From the NCBI GenBank assembly GCA_046290435.1, contig JBKAGO010000049.1, positions 1-64,000 of the forward strand: DNA of 64,000 bases, in the 5' to 3' direction. The translations under genes were made by a program, and so were the position numbers. The stretch's first letter is position 1, and every line of letters starts with the position of its first letter. This document shows, in pieces, positions 8,512-16,641 of this stretch. The notes beneath the pieces were generated by a model. That model was not told the DNA's origin. It did not search any database and was given only the letters and a program-made list of their open reading frames with translations. The stretch comes from CAVQUE01 sp046290435. GTDB taxonomy: Bacteria; Actinomycetota; Acidimicrobiia; Acidimicrobiales; UBA8592.

Positions 8512-9710
8512 GGTCGCAATCGCCGCTCGATGGCATCGATCACGCGATCGAGTTGCTCGGGGCGGAGGCTCGAACCCGACGGGAGGCAGAGGCCTTGGGC
8601 GAAGACCCGCTCGGCGACCGCACCTCCCACCATGGGGGCATCGGCGAAGAGCGGCTGATCGTGCATGGGCTTCCACGCCGGCCGTGCCTCGATGCCTTCG
8701 TCGTCGAGAGCGGCTCGGAGGCTCTCGACGTCGATAGGGGCAATGGCTGGATCCACCATGATCACGGTCAACCAACCGTTGGGCACGCTCCCGACCGGGA
8801 CCGGCATGAACGACACCCCATCGATGCCCGCCAGCGCTGCCCGGTACCGGAGCCCGATGTGCCGGCGATGACGCAACATCTCATCGAGACGCTCGAGCTG
8901 GGCACGCCCGATCGCAGCAGCCAGGTTCGACATCCGGTAGTTGAATCCGGCGTCGATGTGCTCGTAGTGAGGAAACGGTTCGCGGGCCTGGGTGGCGAGG
9001 TGCCGGACACGATCCGCCAACGCAGCGTCGTCTGTCAACAGTGCGCCGCCGCCGCCGGTGGTCGCGATCTTGTTGCCGTTGAACGACACGACCGACACAT
9101 CACCATGGCAACCTGCCGGGCGATCGTCGCGGATCGCACCGAGCGACTCTGCGGCGTCGACGATCAACGGGACCCCGTAGCGTCGACAGACGGGTTCGAT
9201 CTGCCCGTAGTCGGCGCACTGGCCATAGAGATCGACTGCGACGACTGCTGCCGGGGCCGCGCCACCACACGCCAGCGGCGACCGGAGACACTCCTCGATC
9301 AACGATGGGTCGGCGTTCCACGACGCCACTTCGCTGTCCACGAAAACCGGACGGGCGCCGGTCATCAGCACGGCATTGGCCGTCGCGACGAAGGTCAGGC
9401 TCGGCACGATGACGGTGTCGCCCGGACCGACTCCCGCGGTCACGAGGGCGAGATGCAGAGCAGCCGTGCCACTCGACAGGGCCACTGCATGGTCACGGCC
9501 GCACCATCGGGCCAGCGCTGCCTCGAAGAGCTCGAGGTCCGGACCGACGGGCGCGATCCAATTGGAGTCGAAGGCCGCGAGCAGGCGCGACCGCTCGACA
9601 TCGGACATGTCCGGCGGCGACAGGAAGATTCGTGGTGGGTCCTCGACACGCGTGTCCCGGCGCGTCGGATCCGCGATGGTGCCGGCACGACCGGCAGCGG
9701 CTGTGTTCAC
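8508..9710 (-). CDS. DegT/DnrJ/EryC1/StrS-family sugar aminotransferase
   Basis: 400 aa, PLP-dependent. Probably aminates a keto-sugar nucleotide for the polysaccharide. Motifs: ALSSGTAALHLALVTAGVGP, GDTVIVPSLTFVATANAVL, VDAAESLGA, and the PLP lysine in SFNGNKIATTGGGG (Lys about 214). The GTG start is fixed by its leader, which repeats that of the divergent epimerase gene including start codon and GAAGGG Shine-Dalgarno. In-operon with the downstream GT4 (ATGA overlap). The exact sugar is unknown. Confidence 0.85.
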   Translation of the reverse strand: MNTAAAGRAGTIADPTRRDTRVEDPPRIFLSPPDMSDVERSRLLAAFDSNWIAPVGPDLELFEAALARWCGRDHAVALSSGTAALHLALVTAGVGPGDTVIVPSLTFVATANAVLMTGARPVFVDSEVASWNADPSLIEECLRSPLACGGAAPAAVVAVDLYGQCADYGQIEPVCRRYGVPLIVDAAESLGAIRDDRPAGCHGDVSVVSFNGNKIATTGGGGALLTDDAALADRVRHLATQAREPFPHYEHIDAGFNYRMSNLAAAIGRAQLERLDEMLRHRRHIGLRYRAALAGIDGVSFMPVPVGSVPNGWLTVIMVDPAIAPIDVESLRAALDDEGIEARPAWKPMHDQPLFADAPMVGGAVAERVFAQGLCLPSGSSLRPEQLDRVIDAIERRLRP

Positions 9711-9911
9711 GGGAGATGTCCCTTCGTCCCGAATTGATTCGGATGACCCATCGGCACGACAGCGCCGTTCCTGATGCATTCGACACGCAGCAGGCTGCTC
9801 GGGCTCCGAGGTCGCGCTCTTGTCCGCCGAAAGCATCATGACCACGCCGCCGCGGCCGATGGGCCGTGCGAATCAATTGGGACAATTCGGGACGAAGGGA
9901 CACCTCCCGTG
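9708..9911. repeat. Inverted duplication of a leader between two divergent operons
   Basis: The left arm (9708-9755, minus strand) and right arm (9855-9911, plus strand) carry the same leader: GCCGATGGG, then GAATCAATT, CGGGACGAAGGGACA and CTCCCGTG, ending in each gene's GTG start. The right arm has one extra 9-nt GGGACAATT. GGGAC is repeated at 9879, 9889 and 9897, about one helical turn apart. GGGACATCTCCC can fold into a 4-bp stem over the ribosome binding site. This looks like a shared regulatory leader. Confidence 0.75.
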
Positions 9912-10838
9912 AAGATCGTTGTGACCGGCGGCGCCGGCTTCATCGGCGCGAACCTGTGTCGACACCTGCAGGCAAACGACACGATCGACGAGATCGTCGT
10001 CGTGGACGACCTCAGCAATGGTGACTTCGCCAATCTGGATGGACTCGATGTCGAGTTCCACAAGACCGACGTCTGCTCCGGTGAAGACCTCGACGTGGCC
10101 TTCGCCGGTGCCGCGGCAGTGGTGCATCTCGCTGCGCTCGGATCGGTCCCGCGGTCGATGATCGACCCTGCCGCCACGCTCCGAGCCAACACGACCGGCA
10201 CCTTGTCGGTCCTGGAGGCGGCCCGCCGGGCCGCCGGCGCACATGTCGTCTTCGCCTCGTCCAGTTCCGTGTACGGCGCGACGAGTGTTTCTCCCAAACA
10301 CGAGGACCTGCCGTCGCGACCGATCAGCCCCTACGGCGCCAGCAAGGCCGCGGCGGAATCGCTCGTGCTCTCCTATGGTCACGCATTCGCGCTGCCGACC
10401 ACTGCATTCCGGTTCTTCAACGTCTTCGGGCCGCTCCAGGCATCGGATCACATCTATGCCGCGGCGATTCCTCTCTTCGTCGAGGCCGCGCTGCGCTATC
10501 AGCCGCTGGTGATCCATGGCGACGGCTTGCAGTCACGAGACTTCACCTTCGTCGACACCGTCTGTGAGGTACTCACGACGACGGTCGTCGATCGGGTGAC
10601 CAGTCCGGGCCCGGTCAACCTGGCTTTCGGCCGTCCGGTGACGCTCCTCGAGGTGGTCGCCGCCATCGAAGAGAGGCTCGGTGTTCGCGTCGAGGTGCAG
10701 CACGGACCACAGCGACCTGCCGACATACGACACAGCTGCGCCGACTGGAGCAAGCTGCACGATCTGTTCCCCCATGTCGAGCCGACGCCGTTCGAGGAGG
10801 GCCTGTCGGCGACGATCGACTGGTTCCTCTCCAGATGA
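9909..10838 (+). CDS. NAD-dependent epimerase/dehydratase (UDP-glucose 4-epimerase-like SDR)
   Basis: 309 aa. The GTG start gives a textbook Rossmann start, KIVVTGGAGFIGANLCRHL. VVVDDLSNGDFANL, AAVVHLAALGSVPRSM, FASSSSVYG and the catalytic Tyr-Lys pair in SPYGASKAAAES follow; RFFNVFGP is also typical of extended SDR sugar epimerases. Supplies a nucleotide sugar for the polysaccharide; whether it is a 4-epimerase or another dehydratase cannot be told. Overlaps the next gene by an ATGA junction. Confidence 0.85.
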   Translation: MKIVVTGGAGFIGANLCRHLQANDTIDEIVVVDDLSNGDFANLDGLDVEFHKTDVCSGEDLDVAFAGAAAVVHLAALGSVPRSMIDPAATLRANTTGTLSVLEAARRAAGAHVVFASSSSVYGATSVSPKHEDLPSRPISPYGASKAAAESLVLSYGHAFALPTTAFRFFNVFGPLQASDHIYAAAIPLFVEAALRYQPLVIHGDGLQSRDFTFVDTVCEVLTTTVVDRVTSPGPVNLAFGRPVTLLEVVAAIEERLGVRVEVQHGPQRPADIRHSCADWSKLHDLFPHVEPTPFEEGLSATIDWFLSR

Positions 10839-11512
10839 GCGATCCGCTACCGACCTATCGGGGCAAGCGAACCTTCGACATCGTGGTCCTACTGGTGGTC
10901 GCCGTACCTCTCGGTCTGCTGGGACTCGTCATCGCGGGCGCCGTTCGTCTGAGCTCGCCCGGACCGGTCCTCTTCCGTCAGGACCGCATCGGTGCCGGTG
11001 GCAACGCGTTCGAGTGCCTGAAGTTCCGAACGATGGTCGACGGCGACAACCCGCTGATTCCCGACCAGAGTCGGGTCACGGGAGTCGGTCGATGGCTTCG
11101 ACGGTTCTCTCTCGACGAGCTGCCCCAGCTCGTCAATGTCGCTCGAGGCGACATGAGCATCGTCGGTCCACGCCCGATGCTCTCCTTCCAGGCACGACGG
11201 TGTGCACCCGCTCAGCATCGACGCTTCGCTGTGCGGCCGGGGTTGACCGGCCTCGCCCAGGTGAGTGGTCGAAACACTCTCCCGTGGTCCGATCGGATAG
11301 CGCTCGACGTCGAGTACGTGGAGAACCAGAGCTTCTGGATCGATCTCGGGATAGTGGCCCGAACGGCCCGTGCTGTCATCGCCGGCAACGGCGTCGACGG
11401 CCATCCGCTCGACGATCCGTTCGTCGCAACGGGACTCGGCGCATCATCGGCTCCGGCGCCCGGCAGCGGCACCGGGCCTGTCGAGAGCCACGCCGCATCG
11501 CACCATGGATGA
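10835..11512 (+). CDS. Undecaprenyl-phosphate sugar-1-phosphate transferase (initiating, PglC/WcaJ-like)
   Basis: 225 aa. Transfers a sugar phosphate from a nucleotide sugar to the lipid carrier, starting each repeat unit at the membrane. One N-terminal hydrophobic hairpin (about 12-35), then the family blocks LSSPGPVLFRQDRIG, FECLKFRTM, RRFSLDELPQLVNVARGDM and SIVGPRPML, and RPGLTGLAQVSGRN. Short form like PglC rather than the long WbaP form. Coupled to its neighbours by 4-8 nt overlaps. Confidence 0.88.
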   Translation: MSDPLPTYRGKRTFDIVVLLVVAVPLGLLGLVIAGAVRLSSPGPVLFRQDRIGAGGNAFECLKFRTMVDGDNPLIPDQSRVTGVGRWLRRFSLDELPQLVNVARGDMSIVGPRPMLSFQARRCAPAQHRRFAVRPGLTGLAQVSGRNTLPWSDRIALDVEYVENQSFWIDLGIVARTARAVIAGNGVDGHPLDDPFVATGLGASSAPAPGSGTGPVESHAASHHG

Positions 11513-12239
11513 CGTCGGCATCCGGGAACGAACCGAGACCTTCCGCCGGAGCCCGCATCGGGAGGAACGGTCGGGTGCGGCCACGACGTCCTCGACCAGG
11601 CGCTCCGGACAACAACACGCAGACGAGTTGGTCATCATCGGTGCCGGAGGCCACGCGCGGGAGGTCTACGACATCGCACGGGCCGTCCATGGAGCGGATC
11701 GACGGCTCGTGCGGGGCTTCATCGCCGACCAACCGCCGAGCCCCGACGAGGCAGCTCTGCTCGATGCCCCGTTCCTCGGCAGCCGCGGCATCGTCGAACA
11801 CTTCGACCTCGACTACGTGGTCGGCATCGGGTCGCCCGCTGTTCGCGCCCGCTTCGCCGCGCTCTTGGCGGAGTACGACCGCCGAGCCGCGGTGCTGGTC
11901 CACCCCCAGGCCTCCGTCGGTTCGAACAGCGAACTGGGGCCCGGTGTCGTGCTGGCACCTGGGGCGCGTGTGACCGTCGACGTACGCCTCGGCCCACACG
12001 TCCACTGCAACGTCAACTCCGTCGTATCGCACGACTGTCGCGTCGGCGCCTCCACGTCGATCTCTCCCGGTGCACTCCTCAACGGGGCCGTGACCGTTGG
12101 CGAGCGGGTCTTCATCGGTACCGGTGCCATCATCACGCCGGGCCGGACGGTCGGTGATGACGCCATCATCGGCGCCGGCGCCGTCGTCGTCGACGACGTC
12201 GCTCCGGGAATCACCGTCAAGGGCGTGCCCGCCCGATGA
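11505..12239 (+). CDS. NeuD/PglD-family O-acetyltransferase with hexapeptide repeats
   Basis: 244 aa from the ATG at 11505, overlapping the previous gene by 8 nt. A 43-residue Arg/Thr-rich tail precedes a PglD-type Rossmann domain (LVIIGAGGHAREVYDIA). The C-terminal left-handed beta-helix shows hexapeptide repeats (VHPQASVGSNSELGPGVVLA, HCNVNSVVSHDCRVG, IGTGAIITPG). Acetyl-CoA-dependent sugar acetylase. With neuABC in the same locus a NeuD role (sialic acid O-acetylation) is likely; a PglD-type N-acetyltransferase working after the DegT aminotransferase is the alternative. Confidence 0.78.
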   Translation: MDDVGIRERTETFRRSPHREERSGAATTSSTRRSGQQHADELVIIGAGGHAREVYDIARAVHGADRRLVRGFIADQPPSPDEAALLDAPFLGSRGIVEHFDLDYVVGIGSPAVRARFAALLAEYDRRAAVLVHPQASVGSNSELGPGVVLAPGARVTVDVRLGPHVHCNVNSVVSHDCRVGASTSISPGALLNGAVTVGERVFIGTGAIITPGRTVGDDAIIGAGAVVVDDVAPGITVKGVPAR

Positions 12240-13684
12240 GGGCGGCGCCACCGCCGCACCATCTGCGGGCACCAACCCTTTCGACAGCGACGGACCGGTT
12301 GCAGGTGCCATCGTGGTGGGCTGTCGGGATCGTCTCGATCCTGCTCGCCCACATCATCTATGTCGCGGCCTGGTTCCGAGGCGACCCGACGGGGCGTGGG
12401 TTGATCATCGGGCCACTGGTGGTGGCCGCGCTCGTTCCATTCATCCTGCGTCTGCGTCGCACCGAAGTCCGCTTCGACCTGGCCGGCATCGTCTTGGCGG
12501 CACTCGGCCTGAAGCTCTGCCTCGTGTATGCCCGACTGTTCATGGTCGACCACATCTACGGCAGCGTCGGAGACAGCTTCGACTACGACCATCACGGAAG
12601 GGAGTTCGCCCCCTACTTCCGAGCACTCCAATTCGACGTGGATCCGGGCAGGCCGGTCCCCGGCACGGGATTCCTCCGGATCCTGACCGGTGGCGTCTAT
12701 GCGGTGTTCGGTGCGGATCGGTTCACGGGCTTCATCGTTTTCGGGGTCATGGCCTTCATCGGGATCTGGCTCTTCTACCAGGCCTTCGTGATGGCTGTTC
12801 CCGAGGGTGATCACCGTCGCTATGCCTTGCTCGTGTTCTTCTGGCCCTCTCTGGCGTTCTGGCCCGCAGCCACGGGAAAGGAAGCCTGGATGGTGTTCTC
12901 TCTGGGACTCGCCAGCAACGGAGCCGCCCGGGTCTTCAGCCAGCGCCGCGCCGGGTACACCGTGCTCGCCCTCGGCATCACCGCCGCCGCAATGCCCCGT
13001 CCACACATCGCCATCGTCGTGCTCGCTGCAGTGGCGGTCGGACTGGCCACGTCGACGTTGTTCGGTGCCGGAACGGGCGGTCGGTCCACAGCTCCAGCGG
13101 CGAAGGTCGTCGGGCTGGTCTTCATCGCTGCGGCCTCGGTGGTTTTGGCGCCGCAAGTGGCGACGTTCCTTCAGATCGATGACGTCGGGACAGGTGGACT
13201 CGACGCTGCCCTGTCCGCAACACAGGAGCGGACCGCCGGCGGTGGATCGAGCTTCGCGGCTGTAGCGATCGAGAGTCCACTCGACTACCCCTGGGGTTTC
13301 GCAAGCGTCCTCTATCGACCGTTCCCGCACGAGGTGCGCAGCGCTGCGAGCGCGATCAGCGCGTTCGAAGGCCTCTTGCTCCTTGCCCTGACGGTTGCGT
13401 CGCTGCGACGTATGCGGCGGCTGCCTTCTCGCATCGTTCGAAACCCGTACCTCGCGTATGCGGCTTCGTTTGCGTTCATGTTCGGCTATGTCTTCAGCTT
13501 CATCAGCAACTTCGGCATCCTGGCACGCCAGCGCGTCCAGCTTCTACCGTTCCTGTTGGTGTTGATGTCGCTAGCCGCCGTCAACGGCCGCCGCGCCGCA
13601 TCAGGAGCGCCTGCCAGGGCCGCCACGTCGTGCAGCGACATCCACCTCGTCGACAGTCACAACAGTTCGACGTCGCCGAGTTGA
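12236..13684 (+). CDS. Polytopic membrane protein, possible polysaccharide polymerase
   Basis: 482 aa starting in an ATGA overlap with the acetyltransferase gene. About ten hydrophobic segments, a large outer loop with YGSVGDSFDYDHHGREFAP near residue 110 and a WPSLAFWPAATGKEAWMVF segment that recurs in actinobacterial Wzy-like or mannosyltransferase-like proteins. No conserved enzyme motif that I can name. Last gene of the right wing, where an O-antigen-polymerase-type protein is missing, so polymerase is the working guess. Its 3' end overlaps the convergent GNAT gene by 28 nt. Confidence 0.6.
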   Translation: MRAAPPPHHLRAPTLSTATDRLQVPSWWAVGIVSILLAHIIYVAAWFRGDPTGRGLIIGPLVVAALVPFILRLRRTEVRFDLAGIVLAALGLKLCLVYARLFMVDHIYGSVGDSFDYDHHGREFAPYFRALQFDVDPGRPVPGTGFLRILTGGVYAVFGADRFTGFIVFGVMAFIGIWLFYQAFVMAVPEGDHRRYALLVFFWPSLAFWPAATGKEAWMVFSLGLASNGAARVFSQRRAGYTVLALGITAAAMPRPHIAIVVLAAVAVGLATSTLFGAGTGGRSTAPAAKVVGLVFIAAASVVLAPQVATFLQIDDVGTGGLDAALSATQERTAGGGSSFAAVAIESPLDYPWGFASVLYRPFPHEVRSAASAISAFEGLLLLALTVASLRRMRRLPSRIVRNPYLAYAASFAFMFGYVFSFISNFGILARQRVQLLPFLLVLMSLAAVNGRRAASGAPARAATSCSDIHLVDSHNSSTSPS

Positions 13685-14658
13685 AAGCTCCAGGCGGCCA
13701 GATCCGCGGGCGGGTCCGTTTTCACGGTTCGTGCGGTCAGGCGCGGGCCCTGGTTGGGCAACGGCGCGAACCCGCCACGCGGGTCGGGCGCGCCGATCCT
13801 GATGAGGTAGTCGGCCTCGACCTCCTTGGCCATCGAGCCCAGCAGCCGCCGGGCCGCGACGGGATCGCCGTCGGGCACCAGCACGTGACCCACCGAGCAT
13901 TCGATGGCCGTGCCCCGCCGTCGGCGGCGGAACAGCACCACGCCCTCGTCGAGGTCGCCGCGCCCGCCCAGACCCACCCAGGCCCGGTAGTGCAACGGCT
14001 CGAGCCCGTAGCGCCACGCCAGGAACGCCGCATCGAGGGGGGTGGTCAGCGCCGACCCCGTATCGCCGTTGCGGGCTGCGCTCGCCAGTGCTGCCACCGC
14101 GTCCCGGTCGGCCAGGGCGTCGATGGCCGACACGCCGGTGGTGGTGGGCTCGGACCACTTGTCGGCCGGGGTGCGGGCCTTGGCCATACGCGCCAGCGCG
14201 GCGGGCGACGTGGGCCGGAAGCTCACCGGCAGGCGCCCGACGTCGATCCAGCCCATCTTCAGATAGCCCGGGCGTGACTGGTCGTTGGGCGTGTTGAAGA
14301 CGATGTCGACGCCTTCGTCGCGCATCTCGTCGACCGCTCCCGACGTCAGCTTCGAGAAGATCCCCATCCGTTGGAAGTCGGGATGGGTGGCCGTGTCGAC
14401 CGCACGCACGGCCCGCCACCGGCAAGCGTCGGGGCCGTCGAGCTCCCAGCGCATGAATGCCCGGAACCCGGCGAGGCGCCCGTCGGACTCGGCCACCCAC
14501 ATCGGCGACTCGCCGAAGGGATTGTCCAGGTGCTTCCACCGGAACAGCTGCTCGTGTGGCTCGCCCGGCGCCCAACCCAGGGCCGCCGAGGCGACGTCGA
14601 TGATTCCCGCCAGGTCGTCCGCCGACGCCCGCCGAACCGTGATCTCCGGTTTCCCCAT
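13657..14658 (-). CDS. GNAT-family acetyltransferase
   Basis: 333 aa. N-terminal half is a GNAT fold: ITVRRASADDLAGIIDVAS, MWVAESDGRLAGFRAFMRW, VDTATHPDFQRMGIFSKLTS (acetyl-CoA binding) and VDIVFNTPNDQSRPGYLKMG. The C-terminal half has a second, degenerate domain. The ATG at 14658 is chosen over the GTG at 14667 because TAGCGT sits 7 nt upstream, the leaderless pattern of this genome. Substrate unknown. Confidence 0.75.
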   Translation of the reverse strand: MGKPEITVRRASADDLAGIIDVASAALGWAPGEPHEQLFRWKHLDNPFGESPMWVAESDGRLAGFRAFMRWELDGPDACRWRAVRAVDTATHPDFQRMGIFSKLTSGAVDEMRDEGVDIVFNTPNDQSRPGYLKMGWIDVGRLPVSFRPTSPAALARMAKARTPADKWSEPTTTGVSAIDALADRDAVAALASAARNGDTGSALTTPLDAAFLAWRYGLEPLHYRAWVGLGGRGDLDEGVVLFRRRRRGTAIECSVGHVLVPDGDPVAARRLLGSMAKEVEADYLIRIGAPDPRGGFAPLPNQGPRLTARTVKTDPPADLAAWSFQLGDVELL

Positions 14659-14665
14659 GGGGCAC

Positions 14666-14671
14666 ACGCTA
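14666..14671 (-). promoter_or_regulatory. -10 element TAGCGT, leaderless start of GNAT gene
   Basis: On the minus strand TAGCGT is followed by 7 nt and then ATG at 14658. It overlaps the 3' end of the HprK-like gene, so the GNAT gene may have its own promoter. Confidence 0.4.
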
Positions 14672-15658
14672 GTGAGCGGGCTCGGCCGCCGCGCTCGCCT
14701 GCGCTCGGAGTACCGCCGCCACCACCCCGGCCGTGTCGACCGACGGCGCCGTCGCCGAACTCGTGGGGCGAGTCAACCGGCGCACCTCGACGGCATCGAG
14801 GAGCCGCCGGTAGCGCCGCAGCAACACCGCGGCGAAGTCCGCGCCACCGTGACCGGCGGCGCCGCGGGTGTTGGTCAACAGCACACGCAGGGCCGACACG
14901 TCGTCGCACGGCTCGACAGCGGCCTGATCGCCGCCGCTCAACAGGTACAGCGCCCGCAGCGGGACGGCATCGGTGGCCAGATCGTCATCGATGCGGCGCA
15001 CCGACTTCGGCACCGTCTTCGGCCCGGCGGCGCCCCCATCCCAGCCGAGCGCCGCCGCCGAATCGGGCCGCAACCTGATCCGCGGAATCCCCGGCTGGAC
15101 CGACGGCGAGCCCACGTCGGGCACGCGCAGGACCACCAGATCGTCGCTCAGAATCCGATACCCGGCCTGGCGCATGGCCTCGATCGTCGTCGACTTGCCC
15201 GCGCCGGACGGCCCGACGAACGCAACCGCCCCGTCGCCCACGACACAGGCACCGGCATGGAGCACGAGGAACCCGCGCTGGGTCAGAACCAACGCGAGGC
15301 AGGCGCCGGTGACGTACTGCGACAGCGTGGCCCGATCGAGCGCGTCGGTCCGCAGGTCGATGTGGATCTCCGAACCGTCGCGCACCTCGATCACGGCGTC
15401 GTCGCCGATACGACCTCGCGCCGCCCGCGTCGTGTCCCTCGACGCAGGCGGCGCACCGAGGTGGACGACGACATCGGCGTCCACCTCTACGGACACAGGG
15501 AGGTCATCGAGCAAGAAGGGCGACCGAAGTGTCAGGCCGGCTGCGCGATGGAGGAACACGCGCCGATGCCTCACACGAGGTCGCAGTGTGGCTGGAACCA
15601 GAACGCCGAAGACAGTGTCCTGTGCTGTCTCGATCGTCGATCCGATTCCATGTCGCAC
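14669..15658 (-). CDS. HPr kinase/phosphorylase-like P-loop protein
   Basis: About 329 aa from a GTG at 15658; an ATG at 15814 is in frame but would overlap the divergent gene. A beta-rich N-terminal part precedes LHAGACVVGDGAVAFVGPSG and the Walker A GPSGAGKST (about 149-157). GYRILSDDLVVL is the HprK-type segment after it. Actinobacteria use such proteins in peptide-modification and polysaccharide clusters rather than for HPr control. Substrate unknown; divergent from a deacetylase and GT4 pair. Confidence 0.65.
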   Translation of the reverse strand: MRHGIGSTIETAQDTVFGVLVPATLRPRVRHRRVFLHRAAGLTLRSPFLLDDLPVSVEVDADVVVHLGAPPASRDTTRAARGRIGDDAVIEVRDGSEIHIDLRTDALDRATLSQYVTGACLALVLTQRGFLVLHAGACVVGDGAVAFVGPSGAGKSTTIEAMRQAGYRILSDDLVVLRVPDVGSPSVQPGIPRIRLRPDSAAALGWDGGAAGPKTVPKSVRRIDDDLATDAVPLRALYLLSGGDQAAVEPCDDVSALRVLLTNTRGAAGHGGADFAAVLLRRYRRLLDAVEVRRLTRPTSSATAPSVDTAGVVAAVLRAQASAAAEPAH

Positions 15659-15796
15659 CTTGTCCCGAGCTGCGAAGTGGACCGTCCCTGGGCCCGAAGA
15701 CCTATCGGCACCTCGGAGCCTGACGTGAGGGCGACAGACAACGGGGGCGCGCCCGCGGGGGGAAATCGCCTGTCGACCGGCAGCCGACCCGACCGG

Positions 15797-15802
15797 TACG
15801 CT
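15797..15802 (+). promoter_or_regulatory. -10 element TACGCT before deacetylase gene
   Basis: TACGCT lies 10 nt before the ATG at 15813, leaving a leader of at most a few bases and no Shine-Dalgarno. Confidence 0.4.
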
Positions 15803-15812
15803 CGCTTGCGCC

Positions 15813-16640
15813 ATGGCCGAGCTACTGCGCGACGTCCTCCGACACACTGCCGCCGGCGTCGACCGGGTGGCCGCCCGTGAGCCCGGCATCACCGTGCTCA
15901 TCTACCACCGCGTCGGCGGGGGCTCCACCAGCCAGGTCGACCTCGATCCCGGGCTGTTCGCCGACCAGATGGCCGCCATCGCTCACCGGGTCGTGACCCT
16001 CGACGACGCGCTCGAGCTGCTGGTCGGCCCGCCGCCCGCCGCCATGGGCGGCGCTCCGGACAAGGATCCCGTGGTGGTCACCTTCGACGACGGCACCCCC
16101 GACGTCGTCGAGACGGCACTGCCCATCCTCGTCGACCACGGCGTCCCTGCGCTGCTGTACCTGGCCACCGACTTCGTCGAATCACAGCGGCCGTTCTGGC
16201 AGGCCGACGACCCCACGCTCAGCTGGGGCGCCCTGGCCGACGCCGTCGACACCGGCGTGCTGTCGGTCGGCTCGCACACCCACACGCACGCGTTGCTCGA
16301 CCGGTTGGCGCCCGACGCCATCGCGGACGAGCTCGATCGCTCCATCGACCTCATCGGCGAACGCCTCGGCCTGGCCGCCCGACACTTCGCGTACCCCAAG
16401 GCGCTGCCGCCCTCGCCGGCCGCCGACGCCGCCGTGCGGGCCCGTTTCGCCTCCGCTGCCCTCGCCGGCACACGCTCCAACCCCTACGGCCGCACCGATC
16501 CTCACCGCCTGTGGCGCAGCCCCGTCCAACAACGCGACGGCCTGCAGTGGTTCGCCCACAAGGCCGACGGTGGACTCGGCCTCGAGGACCGCATCCGCGA
16601 CCTCGTCAACCGTCGCCGCTACGCCGGCGCCACCACATGA
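15813..16640 (+). CDS. Polysaccharide deacetylase family protein
   Basis: 275 aa, NodB-fold carbohydrate esterase 4 type. TVLIYHRVGGG near residue 30, the metal-binding VVVTFDDGTPDVVETALPIL (the DD pair) and SVGSHTHTHALLDRLAPDAI (the HxxxH motif) are all present, then FAYPKALPPSP. It should remove acyl groups from an amino-sugar polymer or monomer. No signal peptide is evident, so it may act in the cytoplasm or at the membrane face. It is 1 nt from the downstream GT4. Confidence 0.82.
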   Translation: MAELLRDVLRHTAAGVDRVAAREPGITVLIYHRVGGGSTSQVDLDPGLFADQMAAIAHRVVTLDDALELLVGPPPAAMGGAPDKDPVVVTFDDGTPDVVETALPILVDHGVPALLYLATDFVESQRPFWQADDPTLSWGALADAVDTGVLSVGSHTHTHALLDRLAPDAIADELDRSIDLIGERLGLAARHFAYPKALPPSPAADAAVRARFASAALAGTRSNPYGRTDPHRLWRSPVQQRDGLQWFAHKADGGLGLEDRIRDLVNRRRYAGATT

Positions 16641-16641
16641 C

